Shown here: positions 33,839 to 41,706 of the stretch, one piece after another | How positions within the stretch are numbered: position 1 is the first letter of the stretch | Layout of the letters: every line of letters begins with the position of its first letter | NCBI GenBank assembly: GCA_934539585.1 | Contig: CAKTCT010000021.1 | Location: 1-43,608 of the forward strand | Direction of reading: 5' to 3' | Origin: an uncultured Oscillospiraceae bacterium | Lineage (GTDB): Bacteria > Bacillota > Clostridia > Oscillospirales > Ruminococcaceae | DNA: 43,608 nt | Position numbers and translations under genes: made by a program | The notes under the pieces: generated by a model | Told to the model about the DNA's origin: nothing | The model's database searches: none | Seen by the model: the letters and a program-made list of their open reading frames with translations, nothing else

Positions 33839-34365
33839 ACATCAAACGCACCGTCAGATTTTTCATCATCTGCGACTACGAGGAGGAGCAGGCGTACCTC
33901 CGGGAAATGCACCGTTCCGGCTGGAAATTCCTGCGTCTCTCGGGGCTCTGCGTCTATCATTTTGAAGCCTGCGCCCCGGAGGACGTGGTCTACCAGCTGG
34001 ACTTCAACCAGGATGGCCTGGCCCACCGGGACGAGTACCTGACCATGTTCCGGGACTGCGGCTGGGAGTACCTCCAGGACTACCTGGGGTACAGCTACTT
34101 CCGGAAGCCCGCTTCCCGGACCTCCGGGGAGGAAAGCATCTTCTGCGACAACGAATCCCGGATGGACATGCTGGGCCGGGTCTTCCGGGGAAAGGTCCTG
34201 CCCCTGGCGGCGATCTTCTCCTGCGTGCTTCTCCCCCAGCTGGCCAGCTCCATCAGCCGGGGAGAAGGGGCCCTCATCGGCTTTTTATCCCTGCTGACCG
34301 GCCTGTACCTGGGGATTTTCCTCCGGTTCGCCTGGAAATACCGGAAGCTGAAGCGCAGAAGCTGA
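33835..34365 (+). CDS. DUF2812 domain membrane protein
   Basis: 176 residues. The N-terminal soluble DUF2812 part (about 1-100) includes EEEQAYLREMHRSGWKFLRL, YHFEACAPEDVVYQLDF and the MFRDCGWEYLQDY motif. Two hydrophobic helices follow (KVLPLAAIFSCVLLPQLASSI and GALIGFLSLLTGLYLGIFLRFAW) with a basic tail, KYRKLKRRS. Proteins of this type are habitually encoded just after a PadR regulator, as here (overlapping stop and start). Its role is not known; an envelope-stress or anti-regulator function is a guess. Confidence 0.9.
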   Translation: MNIKRTVRFFIICDYEEEQAYLREMHRSGWKFLRLSGLCVYHFEACAPEDVVYQLDFNQDGLAHRDEYLTMFRDCGWEYLQDYLGYSYFRKPASRTSGEESIFCDNESRMDMLGRVFRGKVLPLAAIFSCVLLPQLASSISRGEGALIGFLSLLTGLYLGIFLRFAWKYRKLKRRS

Positions 34366-34369
34366 CTGC

Positions 34370-34413
34370 AAAAATCCCGCCGCCCCGGAAACGCTCCGGA
34401 GCGGCGGGATTTT
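34370..34413. terminator. Bidirectional terminator between DUF2812 and cobO
   Basis: AAAATCCCGCCGC pairs with GCGGCGGGATTTT, with a secondary CCGG stem in the loop. It serves two convergent genes. Confidence 0.9.
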
Positions 34414-34943
34414 CAGTATTCGACCCCTTCCCGGGCGCCGATCCCCCGGTCATAGGGGTGCTTTTCCTTGGTCATCCGGGTGATGTAGTCCGCCCGCCTT
34501 GCCAGGTCCGGGTCCTTCTGGTGGCCGGTGAGGACCACCTCCACCCCGGCGGGCCGGTGGTCCAGGAAATCCAGGAGTTCTCCCCGGTCCACCATCCCGG
34601 CGTCCAGGGCGGAGCCGATCTCGTCCAGGACCAGGAGCCCGCACCGGCCTTCCCGGCAGAGTTTTTCCGCCCGGGAGAGGTTTTCCGCCATCTCCCCGGC
34701 GCACCGGGCCTTTTCCTCCGCCGTCATGGTGAAGGTGAAGCCGCAAAGGGTGGTCGTGGCCAGCACCGTCACGTCAAGCGCGTCCCGGAGCGCCCCGATC
34801 TCCCCGCTGGAGCCGTCCTTGAGAAACTGGACGACTGCCACGGGGATCCCCCGCCCCGCCGCCCGGAGCGCCAGCCCCATGGCCGCGGTGGTTTTGCCCT
34901 TGCCGTCGCCGTAATAGTAGTGAAGAAGTCCCAGGTTCTTCAT
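34413..34943 (-). CDS. cobO: Cob(I)yrinic acid a,c-diamide adenosyltransferase
   Basis: A 176-residue CobO/BtuR-type ATP:corrinoid adenosyltransferase that makes the Co-adenosyl bond in cobalamin synthesis or salvage. The P-loop GDGKGKTTAAMGLALRAAG lies at 12-30. VAVVQFLKDGSSGE, LLVLDEIGSALDAGMV (Walker B-like) and EVVLTGHQKDPDLARRADYITRM are all typical, and the length is normal for the family. ATG 34943 is preceded by GGAAAGGAAGATCGT; longer in-frame ORF sequence belongs to the neighbour's region and is not coding. No other cobalamin gene is near. It stands alone after the cell-wall-binding gene and has no visible riboswitch. Confidence 0.93.
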   Translation of the reverse strand: MKNLGLLHYYYGDGKGKTTAAMGLALRAAGRGIPVAVVQFLKDGSSGEIGALRDALDVTVLATTTLCGFTFTMTAEEKARCAGEMAENLSRAEKLCREGRCGLLVLDEIGSALDAGMVDRGELLDFLDHRPAGVEVVLTGHQKDPDLARRADYITRMTKEKHPYDRGIGAREGVEY

Positions 34944-34960
34944 ACGATCTTCCTTTCCGC

Positions 34961-34987
34961 AAAAAGCGGGCTCCCGAAGAAGCCCGC
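34961..34987 (-). terminator. Terminator between LRR surface-protein gene and cobO
   Basis: GCGGGCT/AGCCCGC stem followed on the minus strand by TTTTT, directly after the stop of the surface-protein gene. Confidence 0.85.
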
Positions 34988-34993
34988 CCCTGA

Positions 34994-37654
34994 TCAGCTG
35001 CCGATCCAGGCCCCGTCGGGGCCGACCTTGTAGCCGTTGATGGTGGTGTTGGTCAACAGCTTGCCGCTGCCGTTGAAATAGTAGCTCTTGCCGTCGATGC
35101 TGTACCAGGCTCCGGCCACCATTTTGCCGTCCTTCTGGAGGAAGTACCAGCTGCCGTCCACCTTCTGCCAGCCGGTGGTCATTTTGCCGTCGGCGGCGAA
35201 GTAGTACCACTTGCCGTCCAGCTTGAGCCAGCCCTTCTGGTAGCTGCCGTCGGACTTGACGTAGTACTTGCTGCCGTTTTCCTCCACCCAGCCGGCAGAC
35301 GCGCCGTCGGAGGGAGCCGTGCCGCTCACCAGCTCGCCGCTGGCGTTGAAAGTATAGCTCTTGCCGTCAATGGTCTGGGTCCCGGTGAGCATGGCCCCGG
35401 AGGAATCCATGTAGTACCACTTGCTCCCGATCTGCTTCCACCCCTTGACCATGACACCGGTGGTCAGGTCCAGGTAATACCATTTCCCGTTGGACTTCCG
35501 CCAGCCGGTGTACATCCGGCCGTTATTGTCAAAGCAGTAGTACTCCCCGTTGAGGAGCAGCCATCCGGTCTGATACGTGCCGTCGGCCTTCTTATAGTAC
35601 TTCCCGCCGTCCTTTTCCTCCCAGCCGGTGGAAGAAGACGTGTCGGAAGGCGGCGTGCCCTGGGTCAATTCGCCGCTGGCGTTGAAAGTATAGCTCTTGC
35701 CGTCAATGACCTGATTCCCGGTAAGCATAGCTCCGGAAGCGGCCAGATAGTACCACTTGTCCTTTACCTGCTTCCAGCCCACGGCCATGACGCCGGTGTC
35801 CGGGTCAAAGTAGTACCAGGCCGGGCCCACCTGTTTCCAGCCCGTACACATCTTTCCGTCGGAGGCAAAGTAGTACCACACCTCGTTCAGCTTGAGCCAG
35901 CCGGTCTGATAGCTGCCGTCGGACTTCCGGTAGTACCTGGCCCCGTCCTTTTCCTCCCAGGCTGTGGGGGGATCGCCCTGGGTCAGCTCGCCGGTGGAGG
36001 CGAACACGTAGCTCTTGCCCTCAATGGTCAGGCTTCCCGTGGCCATAGCCCCGGAGGCCGTGAAGTAATACCACTTGCCGTCCAGCTGCTTCCAGCCCAG
36101 AGTCATCCGGCCGCTGGCCTCGAAATAGTAGGTCGCCGGGCCCACCGATTTCCAGCCCGTAACCATCCTGCCGTCCTCGGCGAAGTAATACCATTGACCG
36201 TCCAGTTTGAGCCAGCCCTTCTGATAGCTGCCATCGGCCTTGACATAGTACTTGCCGCCGTCCTTCTCCTGCCAGCCGGTAGAGGGAGTAGAGGGATTCT
36301 CCGCAGGCGGATTCCCGCTGGTCAGCTCGCCGTCAGCGTTGAAAGTGTAGCTCTTGCCGTCAATGGTCTGGGTCCCGGCGAGCATGGCGCCGGACTCGTT
36401 CATGTAGTACCACTTGCTGCCGATCTGCTTCCAGCCCTTGACCATGACGCCGGTGGTCAGGTCCAGATAGTACCATTTCCCGTTGGACTTCCGCCAGCCG
36501 GTGTACATCCGGCCGTTGTTGTCAAAGCAGTAGTACTCTCCATCCAGGAGCAGCCACCCGGTCTGATACGTGCCGTCGGCCTTCTTATAGTACTTCCCGC
36601 CGTCCTTTTCCTCCCAGCCGGCAGACGGGGTGGACGGGTCGGAAGGCCCGGAGGGCGTAGACGGATTGGAGCTGCCCAGCTCGCCGTATTCGTTGAAGGT
36701 ATAGGTCACGCCGTCAATGACCCTGGTGCCGGTGGCATAGGTTCCCTTGTCGTCGGTGCAGTAGATCCGCACGTCCCCCTGCTGCTGCCAGCCGGCCACC
36801 AGCTGGGGCAGGAGCTTCACGTCGCCACTGGCCGCCGTCACCTGGGAGACCGCCTTTTTGGCGGAGTCCGACAAAGTATCGATGCGGTTCTTCTCCAGAT
36901 ACAGGTTCTTCAGGGCCGTATCCCCGGAGAGGTCCGGAATTTCGGTGATGGCGTTGCCGCTTAAATCCGCCGTTTCCAGCCAGGTCCGATCCTTGAGGAA
37001 GTCCATGGCGGTCAAGGCGTTGTTCCGGGCGCTGAACACCGTCAGCATCCGGGACAGGGAGGGCAGGGTGGTGATCTTGTTGTTGTCCAGGACCAGGGCT
37101 TTCAGGGAATAGAGGTTCCCCAGGGCCGTGGCCGCCTTGATGCTGTTATTGGAAAGGTCCAGGCTCTCCAGGTCCTCCAGGTTGGACAGTGCGGAAACCG
37201 ACGTGATGGCGTTGCCGCTGGCGTTGAGCTCCACTAAGCTGGAAAGGCCGCTGACCCCGGAAAGGCCGGTGAGCTTGTTTCCGCTGACGTCCAGATACAG
37301 CAGATTGGAGCAGCGCCCCAGGCTGGTCAGGGACTTCAGGGAGTTATCCGAAGCGTTGAGCCAGCTCAGGTTGGGCAGCCGGGAGAAGCCCTTCAGGGAC
37401 GTAAGCCCCAGTCCGCTGACGTCGGCCTCCGTCACCAGGGAGAGTTCGTATTCGTTAAGTTTGCCGTCGCCGTTTACATCGGCGGAGTCCAGCAGGTAGT
37501 CGTAGACCTTGCTGTCAAAGTACAGGGACGCCACAACGGTCCCCCCGCTGGCCGCAGCCGCAGGAAGCCTGGGAGCCATCCAGGACACCGCCAGGACCGC
37601 CGCCGCAGACGCGGCCAGCTTCCGGACGAGCCCTTTGGAAAATCGGGTGCGCAT
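34994..37654 (-). CDS. Secreted leucine-rich-repeat protein with cell-wall-binding repeats
   Basis: 886 residues. The signal peptide runs MRTRFSKGLVRKLAASAAAVLAVS. Residues about 45-75 hold a dockerin/EF-hand-like loop (SADVNGDGKLNEYELS). About 80-270 are bacterial leucine-rich repeats of ~21 residues (NLLYLDVSGNKLTGLSGV, DLESLDLSNNSIKAATAL). The rest is five ~115-residue superunits of choline-binding-type repeats, each opening like GWEEKDGGKYYKKADG and ending GKSYTFNASGEL. Units 1 and 4 are almost identical in DNA and protein. ATG 37654 follows GGAGGTATGAC. It is probably anchored to wall polymers while the LRR part binds a host or bacterial partner. The antisense-looking long ORFs over it are shadows. 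Confidence 0.92.
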   Translation of the reverse strand: MRTRFSKGLVRKLAASAAAVLAVSWMAPRLPAAAASGGTVVASLYFDSKVYDYLLDSADVNGDGKLNEYELSLVTEADVSGLGLTSLKGFSRLPNLSWLNASDNSLKSLTSLGRCSNLLYLDVSGNKLTGLSGVSGLSSLVELNASGNAITSVSALSNLEDLESLDLSNNSIKAATALGNLYSLKALVLDNNKITTLPSLSRMLTVFSARNNALTAMDFLKDRTWLETADLSGNAITEIPDLSGDTALKNLYLEKNRIDTLSDSAKKAVSQVTAASGDVKLLPQLVAGWQQQGDVRIYCTDDKGTYATGTRVIDGVTYTFNEYGELGSSNPSTPSGPSDPSTPSAGWEEKDGGKYYKKADGTYQTGWLLLDGEYYCFDNNGRMYTGWRKSNGKWYYLDLTTGVMVKGWKQIGSKWYYMNESGAMLAGTQTIDGKSYTFNADGELTSGNPPAENPSTPSTGWQEKDGGKYYVKADGSYQKGWLKLDGQWYYFAEDGRMVTGWKSVGPATYYFEASGRMTLGWKQLDGKWYYFTASGAMATGSLTIEGKSYVFASTGELTQGDPPTAWEEKDGARYYRKSDGSYQTGWLKLNEVWYYFASDGKMCTGWKQVGPAWYYFDPDTGVMAVGWKQVKDKWYYLAASGAMLTGNQVIDGKSYTFNASGELTQGTPPSDTSSSTGWEEKDGGKYYKKADGTYQTGWLLLNGEYYCFDNNGRMYTGWRKSNGKWYYLDLTTGVMVKGWKQIGSKWYYMDSSGAMLTGTQTIDGKSYTFNASGELVSGTAPSDGASAGWVEENGSKYYVKSDGSYQKGWLKLDGKWYYFAADGKMTTGWQKVDGSWYFLQKDGKMVAGAWYSIDGKSYYFNGSGKLLTNTTINGYKVGPDGAWIGS

Positions 37655-37759
37655 GTCATACCTCCATCTTTCTGTCGCAGGTTTCGCAGGTTTGCCCCGC
37701 GTTTCTTTCTTCCCGCCTCCGTGGGAGGGGGAAACCGCCCAAAAATCGGTTCTACGTCC

Positions 37760-37788
37760 AGTATAGCATACTTTTCCGGCCAGGTAAA
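37760..37788 (-). promoter_or_regulatory. Promoter of LRR surface-protein gene
   Basis: Minus strand TTTACC (37788-37783), 17 bp, TATACT preceded by TGC (37765-37760), with a ~100-bp 5' leader before the gene. Confidence 0.6.
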
Positions 37789-37830
37789 GTAGGAAATCCG
37801 CCGCCGGGCCAGAAGAATTGGCCAAATCCC

Positions 37831-37859
37831 TTGACTTTCCCGCGCTTTTTCATTAAAAT
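37831..37859 (+). promoter_or_regulatory. glyS promoter
   Basis: TTGACT, 17 bp, TAAAAT, 54 bp before the start codon. The leader is too short for a T-box. Confidence 0.8.
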
Positions 37860-37913
37860 AAGATTATATGGAAAATTCCGGCCGTCCAACGGCCTGCGGG
37901 AGAAGGAACGTCT

Positions 37914-39290
37914 ATGCTGAAAAACGAAGAAAAAACCATGAACCAGATCATCACCCTCTGCAAGGGCAGAGGCTTTGTATACCCTGGCAGCGAAATCTAC
38001 GGCGGCCTGGCCAACGCCTGGGACTACGGCCCCCTGGGCGTGGAGTTCAAGAACAACGTGAAAAAAGCCTGGTGGAAGAAATTCGTCCAGCAGTCCCCCT
38101 ACAACGTGGGCCTGGACTCCGCCATCATCATGAATCCCCAGACCTGGATCACCTCCGGCCACGTGGGCGGCTTCTCCGACCCGCTGATGGACTGCAAGGA
38201 CTGCAAGGCCCGCTACCGCGCCGACAAGCTCATCGAGGAAGACGGCGGCGACCCCAACGGCATGACCTTTGAGCAGATGAGCGCCTACATCAAGGACCAC
38301 GGCATCGCCTGCCCCGAATGCGGCAGCAAGAACTTCACCGACATCCGGAAGTTCAACCTCATGTTCAAGACCTTCATCGGCGTCACCGAGGACGCCAAGA
38401 GTGAGGTCTACCTCCGCCCCGAGACCGCTCAGGGCATCTTTGTGAACTTCGCCTCCGTCCAGCGCACCACCCGGAAGAAGTTGCCCTTCGGCGTCTGCCA
38501 GATCGGCAAATCCTTCCGCAATGAGATCACCCCCGGCAACTTCACCTTCCGCACCCGGGAGTTCGAGCAGATGGAGTGCGAGTTCTTCTGCAAGCCCGAC
38601 ACCGACCTGGACTGGTTCTACTACTGGAAGGACTACTGCAAGAACTGGCTCCTCTCCCTGGGCATGAAGGAAGAAAACATGCGGCTCCGGGACCACGAGA
38701 AGGAGGAACTGTCTTTCTACTCCAAGGCCACCACCGACATCGAGTACCTGTTCCCCTTCGGCTGGGGCGAGCTCTGGGGCATCGCCGACCGGACCAACTA
38801 TGACCTGGGCCGCCACCAGGAAGCCAGCGGCAAATCCCTTGAGTACTTCGATCAGGAGACCAACGAGCGCTACGTTCCCTACGTCGTGGAGCCTTCTCTG
38901 GGCGCCGACCGTGTGGCCCTGGCTTTCCTCTGCGAGGCCTTTGACATCGAGAAGCTGGAGGACGGCTCCGAGCGCACCGTGCTCCACCTGCATCCGGCTC
39001 TGGCCCCCTTCAAGGCCGCGGTCCTGCCCCTGTCCAAGAAGCTCTCCGAAAAGGCCATGGAGGTCTATACCATGCTCTCCGACAAGTTCATGGTGGACTT
39101 CGACGAGACCGGCGCCATCGGCAAGCGCTACCGCCGGGAGGACGAGATCGGCACCCCCTTCTGCATCACCTACGATTTCGGCTCCGAGACCGACAACTGC
39201 GTCACCGTCCGGGACCGGGACACCATGGAGCAGGTCCGGCTCCCCATTGCCGGGCTGACCAGGTACATCGAGGAAAAAATCCACTTCTAA
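37914..39290 (+). CDS. glyS: Glycine--tRNA ligase (homodimeric type)
   Basis: A 458-residue class II aminoacyl-tRNA synthetase of the alpha2 type (usual length about 460), charging tRNA-Gly. Motif 1 region is PGSEIYGGLANAWDYGPLGVEFKNN. The glycine-recognition and motif 2 part is YLRPETAQGIFVNF, then GKSFRNEITPGNFTFRTREFEQME. The motif 3 end is YVVEPSLGADRVALAFL. The anticodon-binding domain (about 360-458) includes LAPFKAAVLPL and GTPFCITYDF. A cysteine-containing insertion (CKDCKARY, then CPECGSKNF) could bind zinc. ATG 37914 follows AAGGAAC; ATG 37938 would also be in frame. A terminator follows. Confidence 0.96.
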   Translation: MLKNEEKTMNQIITLCKGRGFVYPGSEIYGGLANAWDYGPLGVEFKNNVKKAWWKKFVQQSPYNVGLDSAIIMNPQTWITSGHVGGFSDPLMDCKDCKARYRADKLIEEDGGDPNGMTFEQMSAYIKDHGIACPECGSKNFTDIRKFNLMFKTFIGVTEDAKSEVYLRPETAQGIFVNFASVQRTTRKKLPFGVCQIGKSFRNEITPGNFTFRTREFEQMECEFFCKPDTDLDWFYYWKDYCKNWLLSLGMKEENMRLRDHEKEELSFYSKATTDIEYLFPFGWGELWGIADRTNYDLGRHQEASGKSLEYFDQETNERYVPYVVEPSLGADRVALAFLCEAFDIEKLEDGSERTVLHLHPALAPFKAAVLPLSKKLSEKAMEVYTMLSDKFMVDFDETGAIGKRYRREDEIGTPFCITYDFGSETDNCVTVRDRDTMEQVRLPIAGLTRYIEEKIHF

Positions 39291-39298
39291 ACATCCAA

Positions 39299-39334
39299 AG
39301 CTGGGGCAGACCTCCATCTGCTCCGGCCTTTTTA
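39299..39334 (+). terminator. glyS terminator
   Basis: GGGGCAGA pairs with TCTGCTCC (one G-T pair), extended by GC, followed by TTTTT. Confidence 0.8.
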
Positions 39335-39365
39335 CTGAAAAAATTGTGAACTTTTTGGAAAGGTT

Positions 39366-39394
39366 TTGCTTTTTCCGTTCCGCTGTGCTAAAAT
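39366..39394 (+). promoter_or_regulatory. Nudix gene promoter
   Basis: TTGCTT, 17 bp, TAAAAT, 37 bp before the start codon. Confidence 0.7.
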
Positions 39395-39431
39395 ATAAGT
39401 AATTATTCTTTGATATGAAAGGACTCTTGCA

Positions 39432-39845
39432 ATGTCTTATGAAAAATCCTGCGGAGCGGTGGTTTTCCGGAAGTATCACGGGAACATCGAGCTTCTGCTG
39501 ATCAAGCACGTTGTGGGCGGCCACTGGTCCTTCCCCAAAGGCCACGTGGAGGCCGGCGAGACCGAGGAGCAGACGGCCCTCCGGGAGATCAAGGAGGAAA
39601 CCGGCATCGACGTAGAGCTGATCACCACCTTCCGGGAGGTGGTCTCCTACTCCCCCAAGCGGGACACCACCAAGGACGTGATCTACTTTCTGGGGAAGGC
39701 CAAGACCTTCCAGTACACCCCCCAGGAGGAGGAGATCGCCCAGATCAAGTGGGTGGAGATCAACCTGGCCCATTCCTTTCTGACCTACGACAACGACAAG
39801 CAGCTAGTCAACAAAGCCAAGCCCATCATCCGGGACTTATACTGA
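39432..39845 (+). CDS. Nudix hydrolase (Ap4A-hydrolase-like)
   Basis: A 137-residue Nudix enzyme that splits nucleoside diphosphates linked to another moiety. The complete Nudix box GHVEAGETEEQTALREIKEETGI lies at about 37-59 (G-x5-E-x7-REUxEExGU). The opening SYEKSCGAVVFRKYHGNIELLLIKH and the WSFPKGHVE segment are those of the bacterial diadenosine tetraphosphatase-like group, so Ap4A or mRNA-cap-like dinucleotides are the best guess for the substrate. GAAAGGACTC precedes the ATG. After the stop, 39846-39951 holds no gene I can see before repeat copy B. Confidence 0.92.
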   Translation: MSYEKSCGAVVFRKYHGNIELLLIKHVVGGHWSFPKGHVEAGETEEQTALREIKEETGIDVELITTFREVVSYSPKRDTTKDVIYFLGKAKTFQYTPQEEEIAQIKWVEINLAHSFLTYDNDKQLVNKAKPIIRDLY

Positions 39846-39951
39846 CCCCTAACAGCGTTTCGATCCGTCCGAAACTCTGTTGCTTTTCGCAAACTGCCCA
39901 AGTGGGCGCGCCAATTGCACCACATCTAACCTAGGTAAGCGCCGATTTGCA

Positions 39952-40564
39952 CCCACGTCAGGCCACCGCCTGCCCCCAAAGCCCATCGTGAGGAACGAAA
40001 CGTCCGAAAGTGGCAGCTGGATGCCTACTGTCCCCCCACCAATTGCGGCGGCCGTGTCCACCGCGGGGTAGTATTGGGGCTCTCCGAAGCCCCAGGCGCG
40101 ACTTTAGGGGGTCTCGGGGGGCGGGAGCCCACCGAGCGTCCTTTTCTCCCCCTTCTTTTCCCACGCGGGAAAAGAAGGGGTGCTATGAAACACCTATCGA
40201 TAACAATAAACATATGTAGCCGCATAGGCCGGTAGTGCTGCCGAAATCGAATCGGATTTGGCAGGTCCTACTAGCCTATGCGGCTACTTACGTTTGTACA
40301 GATTTGTTATGTCCTACCAGGGCACCCAATCTTTTTTACGGAAAAAAGATTGGGGAGAAAAACCGTTTAGGGGCTGACGCCCCTAAAAACCCCAATGGCG
40401 GCAAGCGCTGGATCAAGATAACCGCACGCGACACTTCCCGCCGACACTATCGGTGCTCTAACAGTAGGCAACCGTACAGCACTTTTGAACGCTTCGATTC
40501 CTGTATGAGGATTCGGAGATACGTGTCGGCTTGACGTGGGTTGCTGGCGTCGGCTTGACGTGGG
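39952..40564 (-). repeat. Dispersed structured repeat, copy B (~613 bp, inverted relative to A)
   Basis: The reverse complement aligns with copy A over its full length. On the plus strand it begins CCCACGTCAGGCC (39952) then CGTGAGGAACGAAACGTCC at 39987. It ends with GGCTTGACGTGGG copies at 40528-40540 and 40552-40564. Hairpins equivalent to those of copy A are at 40366-40387, 40325-40354, 40149-40180 and 40075-40094, and the palindrome is at 40216-40287. Stem sequences differ from copy A but are still fully paired. It has no ORF of its own. It fills the gap between the Nudix and AEC genes. Confidence 0.85.
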
Positions 40565-40609
40565 GCGACTGGTGCGCTTACCCAGGCGTTTTCCGGTTTC
40601 CGAAGGTTG

Positions 40610-41548
40610 TCACTGGGTGACAAATCGGGCGGCGACGGCGAAAAGGGGGAGGGTCAGGATGGACAGCACCGTGGACAGGGCGATGGCCTGGGACGCCAGC
40701 TTCTCGTCGCCGTGGTAGCGGCTGGCAAACAGCACCGTGTTGGCTCCCACCGGCATGGCGGCCTGGAGGACCACTGAGGCGAAAACGCCGTAATCCCCGA
40801 TGAAGGGCCGCAGCACCGCGGAAACCGCCAGAGGGATCACCACCAGCCGAACCGCCGTCACCGCCAGGATCGACCGGTCCTTGAGCACGTCCCGGAAGGA
40901 GATGGCGGAGATGTGGACCCCGATGCAGAGCATGGCCAGAGGAGTGTTCAGCCCCGCAAAGCCGCTGAGCACCTCCGATACAAGGCCCGGGACCGGGAGC
41001 CGGAACAGGAAGATGGGGAGGCCCAGGAGGAGCCCCACCGTTCCGGGGTTGATCAGGCATTTCCAGAGAGGCGGGGCGTCGGCGGCGTTCCCGGGGCCGG
41101 TCATCTGGCGGACGCCGTGGGTCCAGCAGAACAGGTTGAACACCACGATATACAGGGAGGCGTAGACCACCCCGTCGTTGCCCAGGAGGCTCTGGAGCAG
41201 GGGCAGGCCCATGAAGCCCACGTTGGCGTAGGCCGCGCCGAACTGGAGGACCTTCCGCCGCTCCGGCGGCTGCTTCCGGAAAAAGAGCCGGGAGCCCAGA
41301 ATCTCCAGGGCCTGGGCCGCCACCGCCGCCGCGGCGATGATCAGCAGGTTCTTCACTGAGACCTGGTCCATCCCGGCGGAAAACGCGTTGATGATGATAC
41401 AGGGAGTGGAGACCAGCAGCACGATGTCCGCCAGCTGGGAGGCCCCCGCTTTGGTCAGGATGTTTTTCCGCGTCAGGATCACGCCGGCCCCGATCATAAG
41501 AAACAGGATCAGCACCTTTTCGCCTACGGAAAGGATCAAACTCGTCAT
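40610..41548 (-). CDS. AEC family transporter
   Basis: A 312-residue membrane protein of the auxin efflux carrier/malonate permease family. It has ten predicted helices in two halves. The first half includes LILFLMIGAGVILTRKNI, LVSTPCIIINAFSAG and FGAAYANVGFMGLPLLQSLLG (the asparagine-containing crossover motif). The second half includes LINPGTVGLLLGLPIFLF, LAMLCIGVHIS and VLQAAMPVGANTVLFASRY. Members export or take up small dicarboxylates or similar acids; the substrate here is unknown. Its promoter TTGCCA-N17-TATACT lies divergent to that of the glycosyltransferase gene. Confidence 0.93.
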   Translation of the reverse strand: MTSLILSVGEKVLILFLMIGAGVILTRKNILTKAGASQLADIVLLVSTPCIIINAFSAGMDQVSVKNLLIIAAAAVAAQALEILGSRLFFRKQPPERRKVLQFGAAYANVGFMGLPLLQSLLGNDGVVYASLYIVVFNLFCWTHGVRQMTGPGNAADAPPLWKCLINPGTVGLLLGLPIFLFRLPVPGLVSEVLSGFAGLNTPLAMLCIGVHISAISFRDVLKDRSILAVTAVRLVVIPLAVSAVLRPFIGDYGVFASVVLQAAMPVGANTVLFASRYHGDEKLASQAIALSTVLSILTLPLFAVAARFVTQ

Positions 41549-41579
41549 TTCAGCACCTCGTCATGTCCGCAATAGTTCC

Positions 41580-41608
41580 AGTATACGCCCTGGGAGCGGA
41601 TTTGGCAA
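41580..41608 (-). promoter_or_regulatory. AEC transporter promoter
   Basis: Minus strand TTGCCA (41608-41603), 17 bp, TATACT (41585-41580), 32 bp before the start codon. Confidence 0.8.
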
Positions 41609-41644
41609 CATTTATTTTCCGGGGACGGATTCCGTCGATTCTCG

Positions 41645-41673
41645 TTGCAAAACGGAGGGACCTGTGCTACAAT
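41645..41673 (+). promoter_or_regulatory. Glycosyltransferase-plsY operon promoter
   Basis: TTGCAA (41645-41650), 17 bp, TACAAT (41668-41673), 33 bp before the start codon, divergent from the AEC promoter. Confidence 0.8.
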
Positions 41674-41706
41674 GGAAGAAAGATATCCACGGAAAGGCGG
41701 AAATGT

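Noticed and set aside
34944..34993. Cobalamin riboswitch before cobO
   Set aside because: Only a terminator of the upstream gene fits in the gap.
37860..37913. T-box riboswitch before glyS
   Set aside because: The leader is about 50 nt and lacks the T-box sequence and a terminator.
37752..39773. Long minus-strand ORF over glyS and the Nudix gene
   Set aside because: Antisense shadow; glyS and the Nudix box are unambiguous on the plus strand.
39846..39951. Possible small gene or element end before copy B
   Set aside because: There is some similarity to parts of the repeat (a GCCAATTGC-like string) but no ORF or clear boundary.
40235..40534. 99-codon ORF inside repeat copy B (and a 92-codon relative in copy A)
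   Set aside because: It runs through the palindrome and hairpins, has no ribosome site, and the copies differ by changes that follow stem pairing rather than codon position. Not counted as a gene.
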